Assembly: GCA_014218235.1 (NCBI GenBank) | Contig: CM024755.1 | Coordinates: 33,190,713 to 33,254,712, forward strand | Reading direction: 5' to 3' | DNA: 64,000 nt | DNA from: Colocasia esculenta | Taxonomy: Eukaryota; Streptophyta; Magnoliopsida; Alismatales; Araceae | Shown here: piece after piece, positions 46,055-56,284 of the stretch | Layout: the number at the start of each line of letters is the position of its first letter | How positions within the stretch are numbered: the stretch's first letter is position 1 | The notes under the pieces: generated by a model | Told to the model about the DNA's origin: nothing | The model's database searches: none | What the model saw: only the letters and a program-made list of their open reading frames with translations | Program-made: the position numbers and the translations under genes

Positions 46055-46194
46055 CTGAGGTGAAAACCCGAAAGGGCGCCTCAGGTAAAAATGGGAAACC
46101 TTGCTGCATGAAAACCCAAAAAGGCGTGCAGGCAAAAGAAAGAAGGGGCCAGTTGTGGTGAAAACCCTAAAAAAAAAAAGGGCATCACTATTGG
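46055..46194 (+). other. Hairpin cluster A1
   Basis: Hairpins at 46055-46084 (CTGAGG/CCTCAG, perfect), 46104-46131 (CTGCA/TGCAG) and 46149-46194 (CCAGTTGTGGTG/CATCACTATTGG). Arms are kept although loops of the second and third have changed (an A run in the third), as expected if the stems matter. Confidence 0.6.
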
Positions 46195-46489
46195 TATATC
46201 AAAAAAAAAGAGAGGGTACTCTCTCGATCTTTCTTAGAGCGAGATTGAGTTATCCCGCATTCCTTATAAAAGGAAAGACACAAGAGTTGTCAATGACGAA
46301 ACAACTCCTAAGTTCATTCAAATGAATAATCAAATCTAGGGGCTACAACCGAGACAACGATGATTGTGTCTTTCCGCCCTTATAAGAAATGTGGGAAGTT
46401 CGAACTCTGCTCGAAGAAAGAGAGAGAGGGAGAACCCAAACAAAAAAAAAAAGGATCCTCATTCCCAAAAAAAAAAGAGAGAAAGTCAA

Positions 46490-47275
46490 ATCCCGAGCTT
46501 CTTTGGCTAACAAGCCGTCAAGGCTAGTCAAAGAGTTCAAAATCCAGACCTTTTGGCTAACAAGCCGTCAAGGCCAGTCAGAGGTCGAAACCCAGGTCTT
46601 TTGGCTAATAAGCCGTCAAGGCCAGTAAAAAGTCAAATCCCAAGCTTCTTTGGCTAACAAGCCGTCAAGGCCAGCCAAAGAGCTCAAAATCCAGACCTTT
46701 TGGCTACCAAGCCGTCAAGGCCAGTTAGAGGTCGAAACCCATGTCTTTTGGCTAACAAGCCGTCAAGGCCAGTCAAAAGTCAAATCCCAAGCTTCTTTGG
46801 CTAACAAGCCGTCAAGGCCAGTCAAAAAGCTCAAAACCCAGACCTTTTGACTAACAAGCCGTCAAGGCCAGTCAAAGGTCGAAACCCATGTCTTTTGGCT
46901 AACAAGCCGTCAAGGCCAGTCAAAAGTCAAGTCAAAAGCTTCTTTGGCTAACAAGCCGTCATGGCCGGTCAAAAAGCTTAAAATCCAGACCTCTTGGCTA
47001 ACAAGCCGTCAAGACCAGTCAAAGGTCGAAATCTATGTCTCTTGGCTAACAAGCCGTCAAGGCCAGTCAAAATTCAAATCCCGAGCTTCTTTGGCTAACA
47101 AGCCGTCAAGGCCAGTCTAAAAGCTCAAAATCTAGACCTCTTGGCTAACAAGCCGTCCAGGCCAGTCAAAAGGCTCAAAATCCAGACCTCTTGGCTAACA
47201 AGCCTTCAAGGCCAGTCAAAGGTCAAAACCCATGTCTTTTGGCTAACAAGCCGTCAAGGCCAGTCAAAAGTCAAA
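46490..47275 (+). repeat. Element A array i: about 16 units of ~49 bp
   Basis: Same core (GGCTAACAAGCCGTCAAGGC) and same three-type order as in B, with period about 147-151 bp for each set of three. Confidence 0.9.
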
Positions 47276-47315
47276 TTACGAGCCCTAGAGGAGCCTCAAT
47301 CCTCTAAACACATTT

Positions 47316-47560
47316 ACGGCTCTCAGGGAAGCCTCTAATTCCCTACCATACATAAATCCAAACCCTCAATCCATGGCTCTCAAGGAAGTCTCTAATTCCC
47401 TACCATACATAAATTCAAACTCTCAATCCATGACTCTCAGGGAAGCCTCTAATTCTCTACCATACATAAATTCAAACTCTCAATCCAGGGTTCTCAGGGA
47501 AGCCTCTAATTCCCTACCATATACAAATTCAGATTCTAACGGCTCTTAGGGAAGCCTTTA
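47316..47560 (+). repeat. Element A array ii: 4-5 units of 57 bp
   Basis: Same unit as in B (CTCAGGGAAGCCTCTAATTC) but fewer copies; degenerate copies continue to about 47840. Confidence 0.88.
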
Positions 47561-47965
47561 ATTCCCTACCGACTATAAACCCAAGCTTTTGGCCAACACA
47601 CCGTCAAGGTCGACCAACGCAATTAAAACCCCCAGAAACAAATTCAAATTCCAACGGCTTTCATGGAAGCCTTTAATTCCCTACCGCACATAAATCCAAA
47701 CCCTTGGCCAACACACTATCAAGGTCAGCCAAGTCAGCTAAAATCCAAATCCAAATTCTCACGGCTCTCAGGGAAGCCTTTAATTTCCTACCATACACAA
47801 ATTCAAATTCTTACAGCTTTCAGGGAAGCCTTTAATTCCTCCAAAAAAAAAGAAAAAAGAGAAAAAAGAAATAGAATAAATAGGGGCTTAAAAAGGAGGT
47901 GCCCCGACGGACTTGGTCTACCACTTCATCATGATGGATCAAGGGTAAAAATGTCTAAAACCCAG

Positions 47966-48098
47966 CTGAGGTGAAAACCCGAAAGGGCGCCTCAGGCAAA
48001 AATGGGTAAACCCCTTAACGCGAAAACCTGCAAAGGCGTGTTGGAAAAAGCTAGAGGGGGCCAATCTTGGCGAAAACCCGAAAGGGCGTTGAGGTTGG
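47966..48098 (+). other. Hairpin cluster A2
   Basis: Hairpins at 47966-47995 (CTGAGG/CCTCAG), 48016-48043 (TAACGC/GTGTTG, with a G-U end pair) and 48061-48098 (CCAATCTTGGC/GTTGAGGTTGG, 11 pairs with several G-U). Changes relative to B2 (for example GCTGAGG to GTTGAGG) turn G-C into G-U and keep pairing. Confidence 0.6.
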
Positions 48099-48254
48099 TA
48101 ATGTGAACAAAAAAAAAGGAGAAAGAAAAAAAAAAAGAGAGAAGAAAAGCAAAATCTGTCAGCCACGTTGTTGTGGACATTCCCTATCCATGATGGCCGG
48201 CCAAGTAAAAATTTACATCTTTTGGCTAACAAGTCGTCAAAACCAGCCAAAATT

Positions 48255-48890
48255 CAAAATACGTGCCCGAGGGAGCCTCAATCCTCTCAACCAAAATACG
48301 TGCCCGAAGGAGCCTCAATCTTCTCACCCAAATACGTGCCCGAGGGAGCCTCAATCCTCTCACCCAAATATGTGCCCGAGAGGGCCTCAATCCTCTCAAC
48401 TAAAATACGTGCCTGAGGGAGCCTCAATCCTCTCACCCAAATACGTGCCCGAGGGAGCTTCAATCCTCTCAACCAAAATACGTGCCCGAGGGAGCCTCAA
48501 TCCTCTCAAACCAAAATCACGTGCCTGAGGGAGCCTCAATCCTCTCACCCAAAATCACGTGCCCGAGGGAGCCTCAATCCTCTCACCCAAATCACGTGTC
48601 CGAGAGAGCGTCAATCTTCTCACCCAAATACGTGCCCGAGGGAGCCTCAATCCTCTCACCCAAGTACGTGCCCGAGGGAGCCTCAATCCGCTCATTCAAA
48701 ACACGTGCCTGAGAGAGCCTCAATTCTCTCAACCAAAATATGTGCCCGAGAGAGCCTCAATCCTCTCATTCAAATCATGTGCCTGATAGAGCCACAATCC
48801 TCTCACCCAAGATCACGTGCATGAGGGAGCCTCAATCCTCTCACCCAAAATCTCGAGCCCGAGGGAGCCTCAATCCTCTCATCAAAATTA
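48255..48890 (+). repeat. Element A array iii: about 17 units of ~37 bp
   Basis: Same unit as in B, but half the copies, and more units read TACGTG than CACGTG. Confidence 0.9.
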
Positions 48891-48899
48891 TGGCCCTAG

Positions 48900-49772
48900 G
48901 GAAGCCTTAATTCTCTGACACAAGCATGTTATGGCCCCAGAGGAGCCCTAATCCTCTAAATGAAACAGCTCACGGCTTTTGGGAAAGCCATAAAACCCCT
49001 ATTATCAATAAAGATCACATGTTGATGGTGAAACTCAGAAGCACAATATATATAGCAAATAAAAGTCTTGGTCTCAAGATAGGCCCTTGGGATAGCCCAA
49101 TAAAGGAGAAGTCAAAATAAATGGATAGCATGCATTGATGCTAAAAACAACATTTCTCAAGCAAGCCTATGCTCTGGTGTCGCCTGCTCTCAGAAGGTCA
49201 ACCTGTGCAAAAGAAGGATACAAACGGCTCTGTCATGCGTAAGCGATGTCGTCATTTTACGCCAATTCATGGCTTGCATGATTTTTGTAGAAGTTATAGC
49301 AGTCTCTGCTCGCATAATAGTCAGCTGGGTCTCCATGATTTTCGGCTCCAAGTAATCTTCTTCAATGTCATGTACCTGATCCAACTCTGCAAGGTCAAAA
49401 CAATAGGAAATCATATTTTTGCCACAAAAGGACAAGAAAAGAAAAGGATAAAGCAGCTTATCAGAAGATATATTGCAGCAAAGTCACAATTCTCAATGCA
49501 TAAAGCAAGATTTGGCATTGTTGTCATGATATGATGGTCATTGATACTGCAAGTCCAAAAGGAATGAAAAATTTACTACAAGTATGTCATAAGCTGCGAC
49601 ATCTCAAGTTCACAAATATGACATCTCCACCAAAGATCTCAAGAAAGTCAAAATGGCTGAAATGTATTGGCAAAATCAATGAAATGGATCCTCTGAAGGG
49701 CAATATATGCTAAAATTCACACGAGACAGACGCCCTATGTTTCACTCGGACGCCAGTCTCGTTGGGGGCATT
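48900..49772 (+). other. Element A conserved 3' leader to the polypurine tract
   Basis: Near-identical partner of 40600-41448. It ends GTTGGGGGCATT immediately before TGTTGAACC of the 3' LTR. Confidence 0.6.
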
Positions 49773-51437
49773 TGTTGAACCAAAAAAATAGCAGCATGCA
49801 AATCCTAAACCAAGGCTATGACCACTGGATAAAGGTTTCAGAAATTGGTGTATTCAAGAAAAGGAAAATAGAGAAAAGGGATGGACGGGGTCGATGGCCT
49901 TCCATTTGGTGTTTTGGACAAAAAGATGAAGAAGGGGGGAGAGGGATACCTGTAGAAGTCCGGTCACCCCTCTCTTCCTCAGCCGCTGCTTGCAGAAGAC
50001 AGGGAGAGAAGGTTGGGGTCCCTGCTGAGGGTCCCCCTGCCCGCGGCTACCGCCGCTGCCTCCTCCCTTCGCCGGCGCCGCTGCCTCACGCCGCCGCTCC
50101 TGCCTGCATCCAGCGCTGGCGCCGCCGGCCACCCCCGCTCGCCCGCGCCGCTGCTGCTCAAGGCCGCCGCCGGCCTCCCTTCGCCGCCGCTGCTGCCCGG
50201 TGCCGCCGCCGCTACCTCCGCCCTTCGCCACCGCCGCTGCCGGTTCCTGGCGCCGCCCCTCCCTAGCTGCGCCGCCGTCGGGAAAGAAGGAGGAGGGCCG
50301 CGAAGGTTTCCCCTCTCCCCTGCTTTGTTTCGCAGAGCTAAACCGGGAAAGGGCCAAAGAAAGAATGGCAAGGGGAAATTAGACAAAAATGAAAGAAGCA
50401 GGGGTTAAACTGCAAATACGCAACTTAAAAATTGCGTAAAACCCCCTGGACAAACGCGCAGACCTCCGGGGAGGGTGCGCAAACCTTCCGGCCGGGCGTC
50501 TTTTGCCCAACCACTATATAAGAAGCCCTGGGGCGCCCCAGGGAGGGGGAGCTTTTTCTGAGCCAGAAAACCCGAGCAAGGCTTCGGGGAAAAAAAGACT
50601 GCAAGGTAGTCTGGAAAAAGGGTCTGCAAGGCAGCCCTAAAGATCATCGTGCATGGCACGATTCTTTTCTCTCAAGTTTATAAAAAAGGTCTATTGGGCT
50701 TACCTTATTGGGCCAATTTTCTTATTGGGCCGGGGACTGCTTATTGGGCCAGATTTGTATTCCCATACAATCAATTGAGATATTGTGTGCTTATTGGGCC
50801 GACATTTGACAAATTCTCATGTGTGATTTAATGGGCCTATTGGGCTATTTTTAATCATTCCATCATACGTTATACGAATTATTTCACGTAGTGTCACGTT
50901 TATTTAAAACACTGCACTACTTAATTTCTTAACCAAAATCAACCAAGTTTTCGACAAACGTTAACGAAATATTTTTCAAACATTATTATTTAATTTTCAA
51001 TAACATAAAATCAACAAACAAGTTATGTTTCACATCAATTTTAATCCACCTTAAGTTAAACACCTTTTAAATCAAAAAAATAAATGAAAATATTAACTTA
51101 ATTCACATAATCATAATGTAAATAAATAAATAACGAAAATAGATAAATAAATGAAATTAATAATCCTAAAATACCAAAAGTCTGCAACCATGTTCTCTTT
51201 CGTGTGTAATCCATTTCATTCAAATGTGAGTTATGTTCTTTCATTTCAAAGGGTTTGTCTGATGGTTAATCAAGGGTGTTCAGTCTTTTGCGCTGATATA
51301 ATTAACACTAACTGCGGTTAGTGGGGGAGGTCAAATGAACTAAATAAGACTATGTCTATGTAAATAAATAAACCCCAAATAAATCAAATCCAAACTTAAA
51401 TTTAAAATTTTTAAAGTGTTAAAAAATAATTCTCACA
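49773..51437 (+). repeat. Element A 3' LTR
   Basis: TGTTGAACC to TTCTCACA, with TATATAA at 50515-50521. It lacks about 70 bp at 51180 present in the 5' LTR; the deletion joins at a CCAAAA run. Homopolymers are generally longer than in the 5' copy. Confidence 0.9.
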
Positions 51438-51442
51438 CGCCC

Positions 51443-52350
51443 ATAAATGGCAGTAATGTCTGGGAAAGTCAATCAATGGCGGAAATATCTGGGAATGCTT
51501 CGAGGAAGCTAAGAAATGGCTGGGATGTCCGAGAAAGCAAAGAAATGGCAGGAACGTTTGAGAAGAGCTAGGAAATAACAGAAATGTCAGCAAACGCCAG
51601 GAAATGACAGAACAATCGGGGGAAGTAAATCAATGACAGAAATATCTGAAACTGCTCGGGAAAGTCAAGAAATGACGGAAAGAACCCGAGGATGTCAACC
51701 AATGGTAAGAAGGTCAGAAAAGGCCAAGAAATGATAGAGGTGCCTGGAAATGTCAGGAGATGGCAAGGGGCTCTTGAACAGTCATAGATATAATGTTGTT
51801 CAAGTCTCCTCCGGGTTTCTTCTTCAAAAAGAAAACATTGGCCAAGTTTTCAGTTCTCTGATGATGATGCTGATACTTGCAGAAATACCTTGATATGGAA
51901 GAGTTGCAGAAGTCTTAGGAAGTGCAGGGAATTATAGCAAAATCCTTCAAAAGGATGAAAAACTGCAGAAAAGTCCTTGAAGGGCAAGGAAGCTCCTTAA
52001 AGACAAGAAGTTGCAGAAAAGTCCCTTCAAAGGGAGGAAATTGCCAGGCTCATGTTGTTTGCACGGCTTGGTAGAGCGGTATACATGTCACTTCTCTGAA
52101 ACGTCGTGCACTCTCTTGGGCCCGACTTATGACTAGCCATTCCAAGTTCTGGGATTGCCAAGAAATGGCAGGAATCCTTGAAAATGTCATGAAGTTTTTG
52201 GAAAGTCCTGGAAGGTCAATGAATGGCCTAAAAGCTCCAGGGAGCCAAGAAATAACAAGTGTACCCCGAGAAGTCATTAAATGACTGGAAAGACTTAGGG
52301 GATACTGAAAAATGACAGAAACACCCAGAAAGGGCACAAACTAGCAGAAG
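51443..52350. repeat. Degenerate minisatellite, right half of the array split by element A
   Basis: Units of about 30-40 bp built on AAGAAATGGCAGGAA and GTCTGGGAAAGTCAA. 52040-52130 (TTTGCACGGCTTGGTAGAGC, CACTTCTCTGAAACG) is a diverged copy of 23391-23470. Confidence 0.65.
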
Positions 52351-53018
52351 CCTGGCAAGACCCCTCAAAGGTCTCGTCACAATCAAATGGTGATGGTGAT
52401 CATGAAGCAAACACATGGTGACCATGAAACAGACACAATGGACTAGTAGTGATCATCTTGGCGATCCAATAGTCTCATTCTGATGAAATCCAAGTCAACG
52501 ATCTGATCGTGGCTAAAGCAAATTCAGAAGAATCAGATTGTGACCAAATGAAGTGTTGAAGACCCGATTATATAATCGGGACCCTTTGTACAAGTCTAGA
52601 AAGACCGATTGTAATTTAAATTACATGTGTACAAATATTAAAGTTTTCAATTTTCTTTGTAAGAGTGTGTACCCACAAAGGGCGACCATTAAGGTCAATA
52701 TTGTCATAACAAACAGGGACAAAAGACTTTCTTTGATAGAGAATCAAAGGTGTTCGAGTTCGACTCGATGTAAATTAACACCGACTTCGGTCGGTGGGGA
52801 AAGGTCCAGTATACAAACCCCTAATCGCTTGATAAAAATAAATGCGCAGAATAAATGTTGTCCAGTGAATGGACATGTAAATACCCACATTAAGCGAACC
52901 CAAATTTGTCTACAGACTGACACACCCACTAAAACAAAACAGAAAGAAAGAAGAGAAGGAAAAAGAGAGAATTTTTCTACGTCCGACACACATACAAATA
53001 TCTTAAATGTACAAACAT
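52351..53018. repeat. Diverged LTR-like U5 segment
   Basis: 52740-52830 (GTAAATTAACACCGACTTCG, GGTGGGGAAAGGTCCAGTAT) resembles the LTR ends at 21150 and 25150, so it is probably an old gypsy LTR. No gene: the 155-codon frame at 52553-53020 has no domain I know. AATTAATAT at 53019-53027 is the left target copy of the next element. Confidence 0.4.
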
Positions 53019-53027
53019 AATTAATAT

Positions 53028-54594
53028 AGGTTTTTTATTTTTTAGTCCCTATAAATAAGTATATTTCTCTTTTAATCCCTCAAATACAACTATTTTTTTA
53101 GTCCTTGAAATCTTCCTGTTGTCCTTATTATCCCTACCATTCGATTCGTAACTACAGTGCAACCTTGCCTTGGTTAAACTAATTGGATAGTAGTTAATGA
53201 CTACATTGCCCCTAGTTAGTCTCACTTGTTGTGCAGTGTTGACAGCTTATCCACAGGGCGAGCGATGTAGTAGCTATCCACAGCACCAGCAATGAAGGAG
53301 GTGAAGTTGAGGCCTAGGTGGGCTATGAGTGCTGGGTCCTCGCCGAAGACGAGCTTGGCGTTGGTGGAGAGGTTGCTATGTTAGTTGGCAAGACAGTAAG
53401 AGAAGACCCCCGTCGTAGAGGGGGCGGAGCTAGGAAGAGAAGGACAAGGGGCCCCGACCGAGTTCACGGTGACGGCCTCCCCCGAGGTCACCTGTAGTGT
53501 CCAACCTTTCCCGGAGACGATGCCAATCTCTTTGGGGATGCGCCTCTAGAGTGCGTTCCTCCTAGAGGCAAGCACGATGAGGGAAGAGATATTGCCGACG
53601 GACGGGAGGACGACGTCAGTGAGTTTGTTGATGAGGAGGTAGAACACCTCTAGCTTTGACAGCTTGGTGATCTATTCTCAGAGGGTATGCAGAGAGGGCA
53701 TTGGTGCCCAGGTCCAACACCCTAAGCTGCTTGCATAGGAGAGGTTGGCAGGGATTTCCCTGCTCAGTGTTGTTGGTTGTCAGGTTGAGAGTTCTTAGCC
53801 GGTTGAGCTTGCCGAGCTCGGAAGGGATGGTGTTGGCAAACAGGTTGTCCCCGAGGTTGAGTTGTCAGAGGAAGGTGAGATTCCTCGAGGGAGACAGGGA
53901 ACCCGTCAGTCCCTGTGATAGCAGGCCGAGGGTCGTCATCCTCCGTGTGCGGCTAGCACAGGTGACCCCCTGCCAAGAGCAAAAATGAAGGTTCTCGTTC
54001 CCAGATCTCAGGGCGCCGTGGGGGTTGCTGGAGATGATCTGGTCCTTGAAGGTGAGTAGAGCGGAGGCGTCATCACATGCAAGTTCTGCTCATCGCCCAA
54101 CCTTGCCCCCTCCACGAGCTTCCATGGCGCCATCATCTTGCTGCCACTCAGCAGGGGAAGCCAGCTGCCAGTTGCAGGACTTGCAGCACTGCTTCTTCGT
54201 CGACGGACAGGCAGCGAAGGCGGCGCCTTCTCCTCCGATTGTGGGACCTGAAGAAGCGCTCCTTCGTCGACGCGTAGGTGGCAGTGGCGGCGCCTTCTCC
54301 TCTAGTTGCAGGACTTGCAGCAGCGCTCCTTCATTGATGTGCAGGTGGCGGTGGCGGTGCCTTCTCCTCCATTCTTTTTAAAAATCAAATAAATTAGGAT
54401 ATTTTAGGTATTTCTATCTCGCAGTTATCTCTAGATGGAATATACCCCCAACATATTCATTTTTTTAACATCTGTGTACTAGATGGGCTTTTTGCAAGAG
54501 TTAGAAGATTTCAGGGACTAAAAAAAATAGTTGTATTTGAGGGACTAAAAGAGAAATACACTTATTTGTGGGGATTAAAAAGTGAAAAAAATCC
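53028..54594. mobile_element. Mutator-like element (Pack-MULE), 1.57 kb
   Basis: The left terminus reads GGTTTTTTATTTTTTAGTCC, then AAATAAGTATATTTCTCTTT. The right terminus reads, on the other strand, GGATTTTTTCACTTTTTAAT, then AAATAAGTGTATTTCTCTTT. The inverted repeats are about 90 bp. The flanks AATTAATAT and AATTAATGT (9 bp, one difference) suit a Mutator-like target duplication. No transposase: the interior is a captured LRR receptor fragment. Confidence 0.75.
53270..54090 (-). pseudogene. Captured LRR receptor-like kinase fragment
   Basis: Minus strand from about 54082 reads DDASALLTFKDQIISSNPHG, then SWQGVTCASRTRRMTTLGL, LTGSLSPS-NLTFL, LNLGDNLFANTIPSELGKL, LRTLNLTTNN and LRVLDLGTNAL. 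This is the LRR N-terminal cap (with W-GVTC) and two or three leucine-rich repeats, the start of an LRR-XII (EFR/Xa21-like) receptor. It then decays through frameshifts and stops; no transmembrane or kinase part is present. A TGA after NLTFL and GC-rich codon use mark it as a captured fragment. Confidence 0.7.
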
Positions 54595-54603
54595 AATTAA
54601 TGT

Positions 54604-54998
54604 TATATCTTTAAAGTATATGTATCATATTAATGAACACTTTATACATATATATATTAATGTATATACAATCATATATTAATAGAAATATAATAATAAT
54701 ATGTGCATATATATGCATCAAAGACTTGCTTCAACCCTGTATGACTAGCAGATGGCCATAACAACAAGAAGCTCACCAAAAGCAGCAAGTCTTGATGTTC
54801 CTGCCATTTGACCCCCATAGCATGAACGTACTTGGCAAATTCATGGTTCAAAGAGAAAACCTCACCATCCAATTCGGACAAATTAGGTCCAATTCAGCCA
54901 GAATTTTTATGATCTAGAGGGACTACCCCTGCTACCCCCTGGAATCTAGGCCGATCCGATACAGAATCAGCCAATCCCAATCCGGATCAGCCGATTCT
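54604..54998. other. AT-rich DNA and a 150-bp segment that recurs inverted at 57.45 kb
   Basis: 54716-54870, read on the minus strand, matches 57447-57600 on the plus strand (TTTGCCAAGTACGTTCATGC versus TTCGCCAAGCACGTTTATGT; both continue TATGGGGGTCAAATGGCAGG). The frame 54672-54881 minus is open across it but has no domain I recognise. 54940-54990 is GATCCG-rich, like a hAT subterminal zone. Confidence 0.55.
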
Positions 54999-55448
54999 TC
55001 ATTCCATGATCTTATGGGAGCTAGACAGACCAATAACTTCAGCAAGAATTTGGTCAGAAAGGGTGGTGTTAATCCAACTAACAAGAAGTTGATCGGTGGT
55101 CATCCATGCATCTAAGGCTGGATTGGCACCATGATTACCATCATTATTATTCTGAGCAGAGGTGGTTTCAGAGGGTTTGAATGTCGTACCATTCAAATAT
55201 CCCATTAAAATTAAACTTTTCATCAGAGGAACAAGCTGAGCTTTCCATAAAAGATAATTGTTGATATTCAACTTGACACTAACAAGAGAAGTAATTGAAG
55301 CCACAGAGAAAGTAAATATTATCGCTCCTTCCCTTGTACCACCAGAATTGTTTGACTCAGTAGATGTCGAAGAAGCCATGAACTCAAACAGAACAACTCT
55401 GTGCGTGTGGAAGAGCCAGGAACAGAAAGAAGAAAAATTATGGCGCAA
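54999..55448 (-). pseudogene. Copia gag, N-terminal half
   Basis: An open frame of 149 codons right after the primer site. It includes FSVASITSLVSVKLNINNYL and LWKAQLVPLMKSLILMGYLN, then DAWMTTDQLLVSWINTTLSD and QILAEVIGLSSSHKI, the classic start of a copia Gag. It ends at 54999 where the nest begins; the remaining half is at 14054-14470 on the same strand. Confidence 0.85.
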
Positions 55449-55457
55449 GCCAAAAGA

Positions 55458-55469
55458 GCTCTGATACCA
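55458..55469 (-). promoter_or_regulatory. Copia primer binding site
   Basis: The minus strand reads TGGTATCAGAGC, complementary to the 3' end of initiator tRNA-Met, the standard copia primer. It abuts the 5' LTR. Confidence 0.9.
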
Positions 55470-55803
55470 TAAGAGGGAAATATAATAACAAAAATAACTT
55501 TAAACACAAGAGAAGAAGACAAAGAAATTTACGTGGTCGGATTTAGTTCTCATCCATGAATCAGGGAGCATCCTCATACACTGTCCGCCGCTCTGTTCAT
55601 TCCATTTATATATAGTTTACAATGTGAAGTTGGCACCAGATCTTGATAAGATCTTATCGTAACAACAAGACACTCATTTTTGTCATGTTTATCCTCATGG
55701 ATATTTCCACCTGACTGTACCATCAACAAACTGGGTTGTTTCCATGTGACTTTGATTATTCTCAGTAGAGTCTGATGCATTGTGGGCACTTGTTATCTTC
55801 TCA
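55470..55803 (-). repeat. Copia 5' LTR
   Basis: On the minus strand it starts TGAGAAGATAAC (55803) and ends TTTCCCTCTTA. It matches the 13285-13611 LTR. Outer flank GATTT. Confidence 0.8.
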
Positions 55804-56284
55804 GATTTTGGACAATCTACGATGATTTCCTAGGGCGATTATGTTCCTGTAATGCCTACTTCATGAGGCCTATTGAGGACCAACCCCTTCTTAAGAGAAA
55901 TCATGAAGAGCATGAACTCAGAAGTCATTCTTGAATATAGCTTCTTTCTAAACTTTCTCAAGTACATGTTAAGAACTACGTGCATAGTGCAACCAGGATT
56001 GAGTTCTGTTATTCTTGTATTGATGTTTTATCATCATTGATGATTGTGTGCTTGATTCTTCCATTAACTAGATTGGCACCACAATGCATTTTCTTCATTA
56101 ATGTTTCCAGTTGACTCAGTTTACAAAATGATAAAGGCATGTAAAAGAGAGAAGGCCGAAAGGAAATGGAAAAAAGAGAAGAAAAAAAGGGAAAAGAAGG
56201 TGGGAAAAAGGCGTAAATGCAGATTTGATATCAATATTGAGCCTTTGATCCTAATATTGACTATTGATTTCAATTCATATGCAG

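Larger units (their letters stand above)
23591..51437 (+). mobile_element. Element A: Tat-like Ty3/gypsy LTR retrotransposon, interrupted by element B
   Basis: LTRs at 23591-25281 and 49773-51437 flank a primer binding site, gag, RNase H/integrase remnants and a long repetitive 3' region. CGCCC lies on both outer sides (23586-23590 and 51438-51442), proving one insertion event. Element B sits inside, with AGCCT on both sides. Without B, A is about 13.6 kb. It lacks protease and most of reverse transcriptase, and its gag is broken, so it must have been moved in trans. The lineage call rests on the gag motifs, the extra RNase H after the RT remnant and the long 3' region. Confidence 0.92.
13285..55803 (-). 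mobile_element. Ty1/copia retrotransposon split by a 40.5-kb nest of insertions
   Basis: On the minus strand the order is 5' LTR (55803-55470), primer site (55469-55458), gag N-terminal half (55448-about 54999), a 40.5-kb block of other elements, gag C-terminal half (14470-14054), a short RNase H end, polypurine tract (13620-13612) and 3' LTR (13611-13285). GATTT flanks both outer ends (13280-13284 and 55804-55808). The two gag halves are complementary parts of one protein: the frame breaks after SSSHKI on the right and resumes at the matching position on the left. Most of pol was deleted, so the element cannot move by itself. Minus orientation is opposite to the host gene. Confidence 0.85.
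10760..56284 (+). other. 45.5-kb intron of the purine permease gene
   Basis: The donor is GTTAG at 10760; the acceptor is TTCATATGCAG ending at 56284. The host part of the intron is 10760-13279 plus 55809-56284 (about 3.0 kb). The rest is a copia element filled by nested insertions. The host stretches show no other recognised gene; short frames such as 11246-11560 and 12454-12648 look like chance. Confidence 0.7.

Noticed and set aside
56101..56284. In-frame Met at 56101 as start of the permease
   Set aside because: The stretch is lysine-rich read-through of AT-rich intron, unlike any permease N-terminus, and it ends at a strong splice acceptor.
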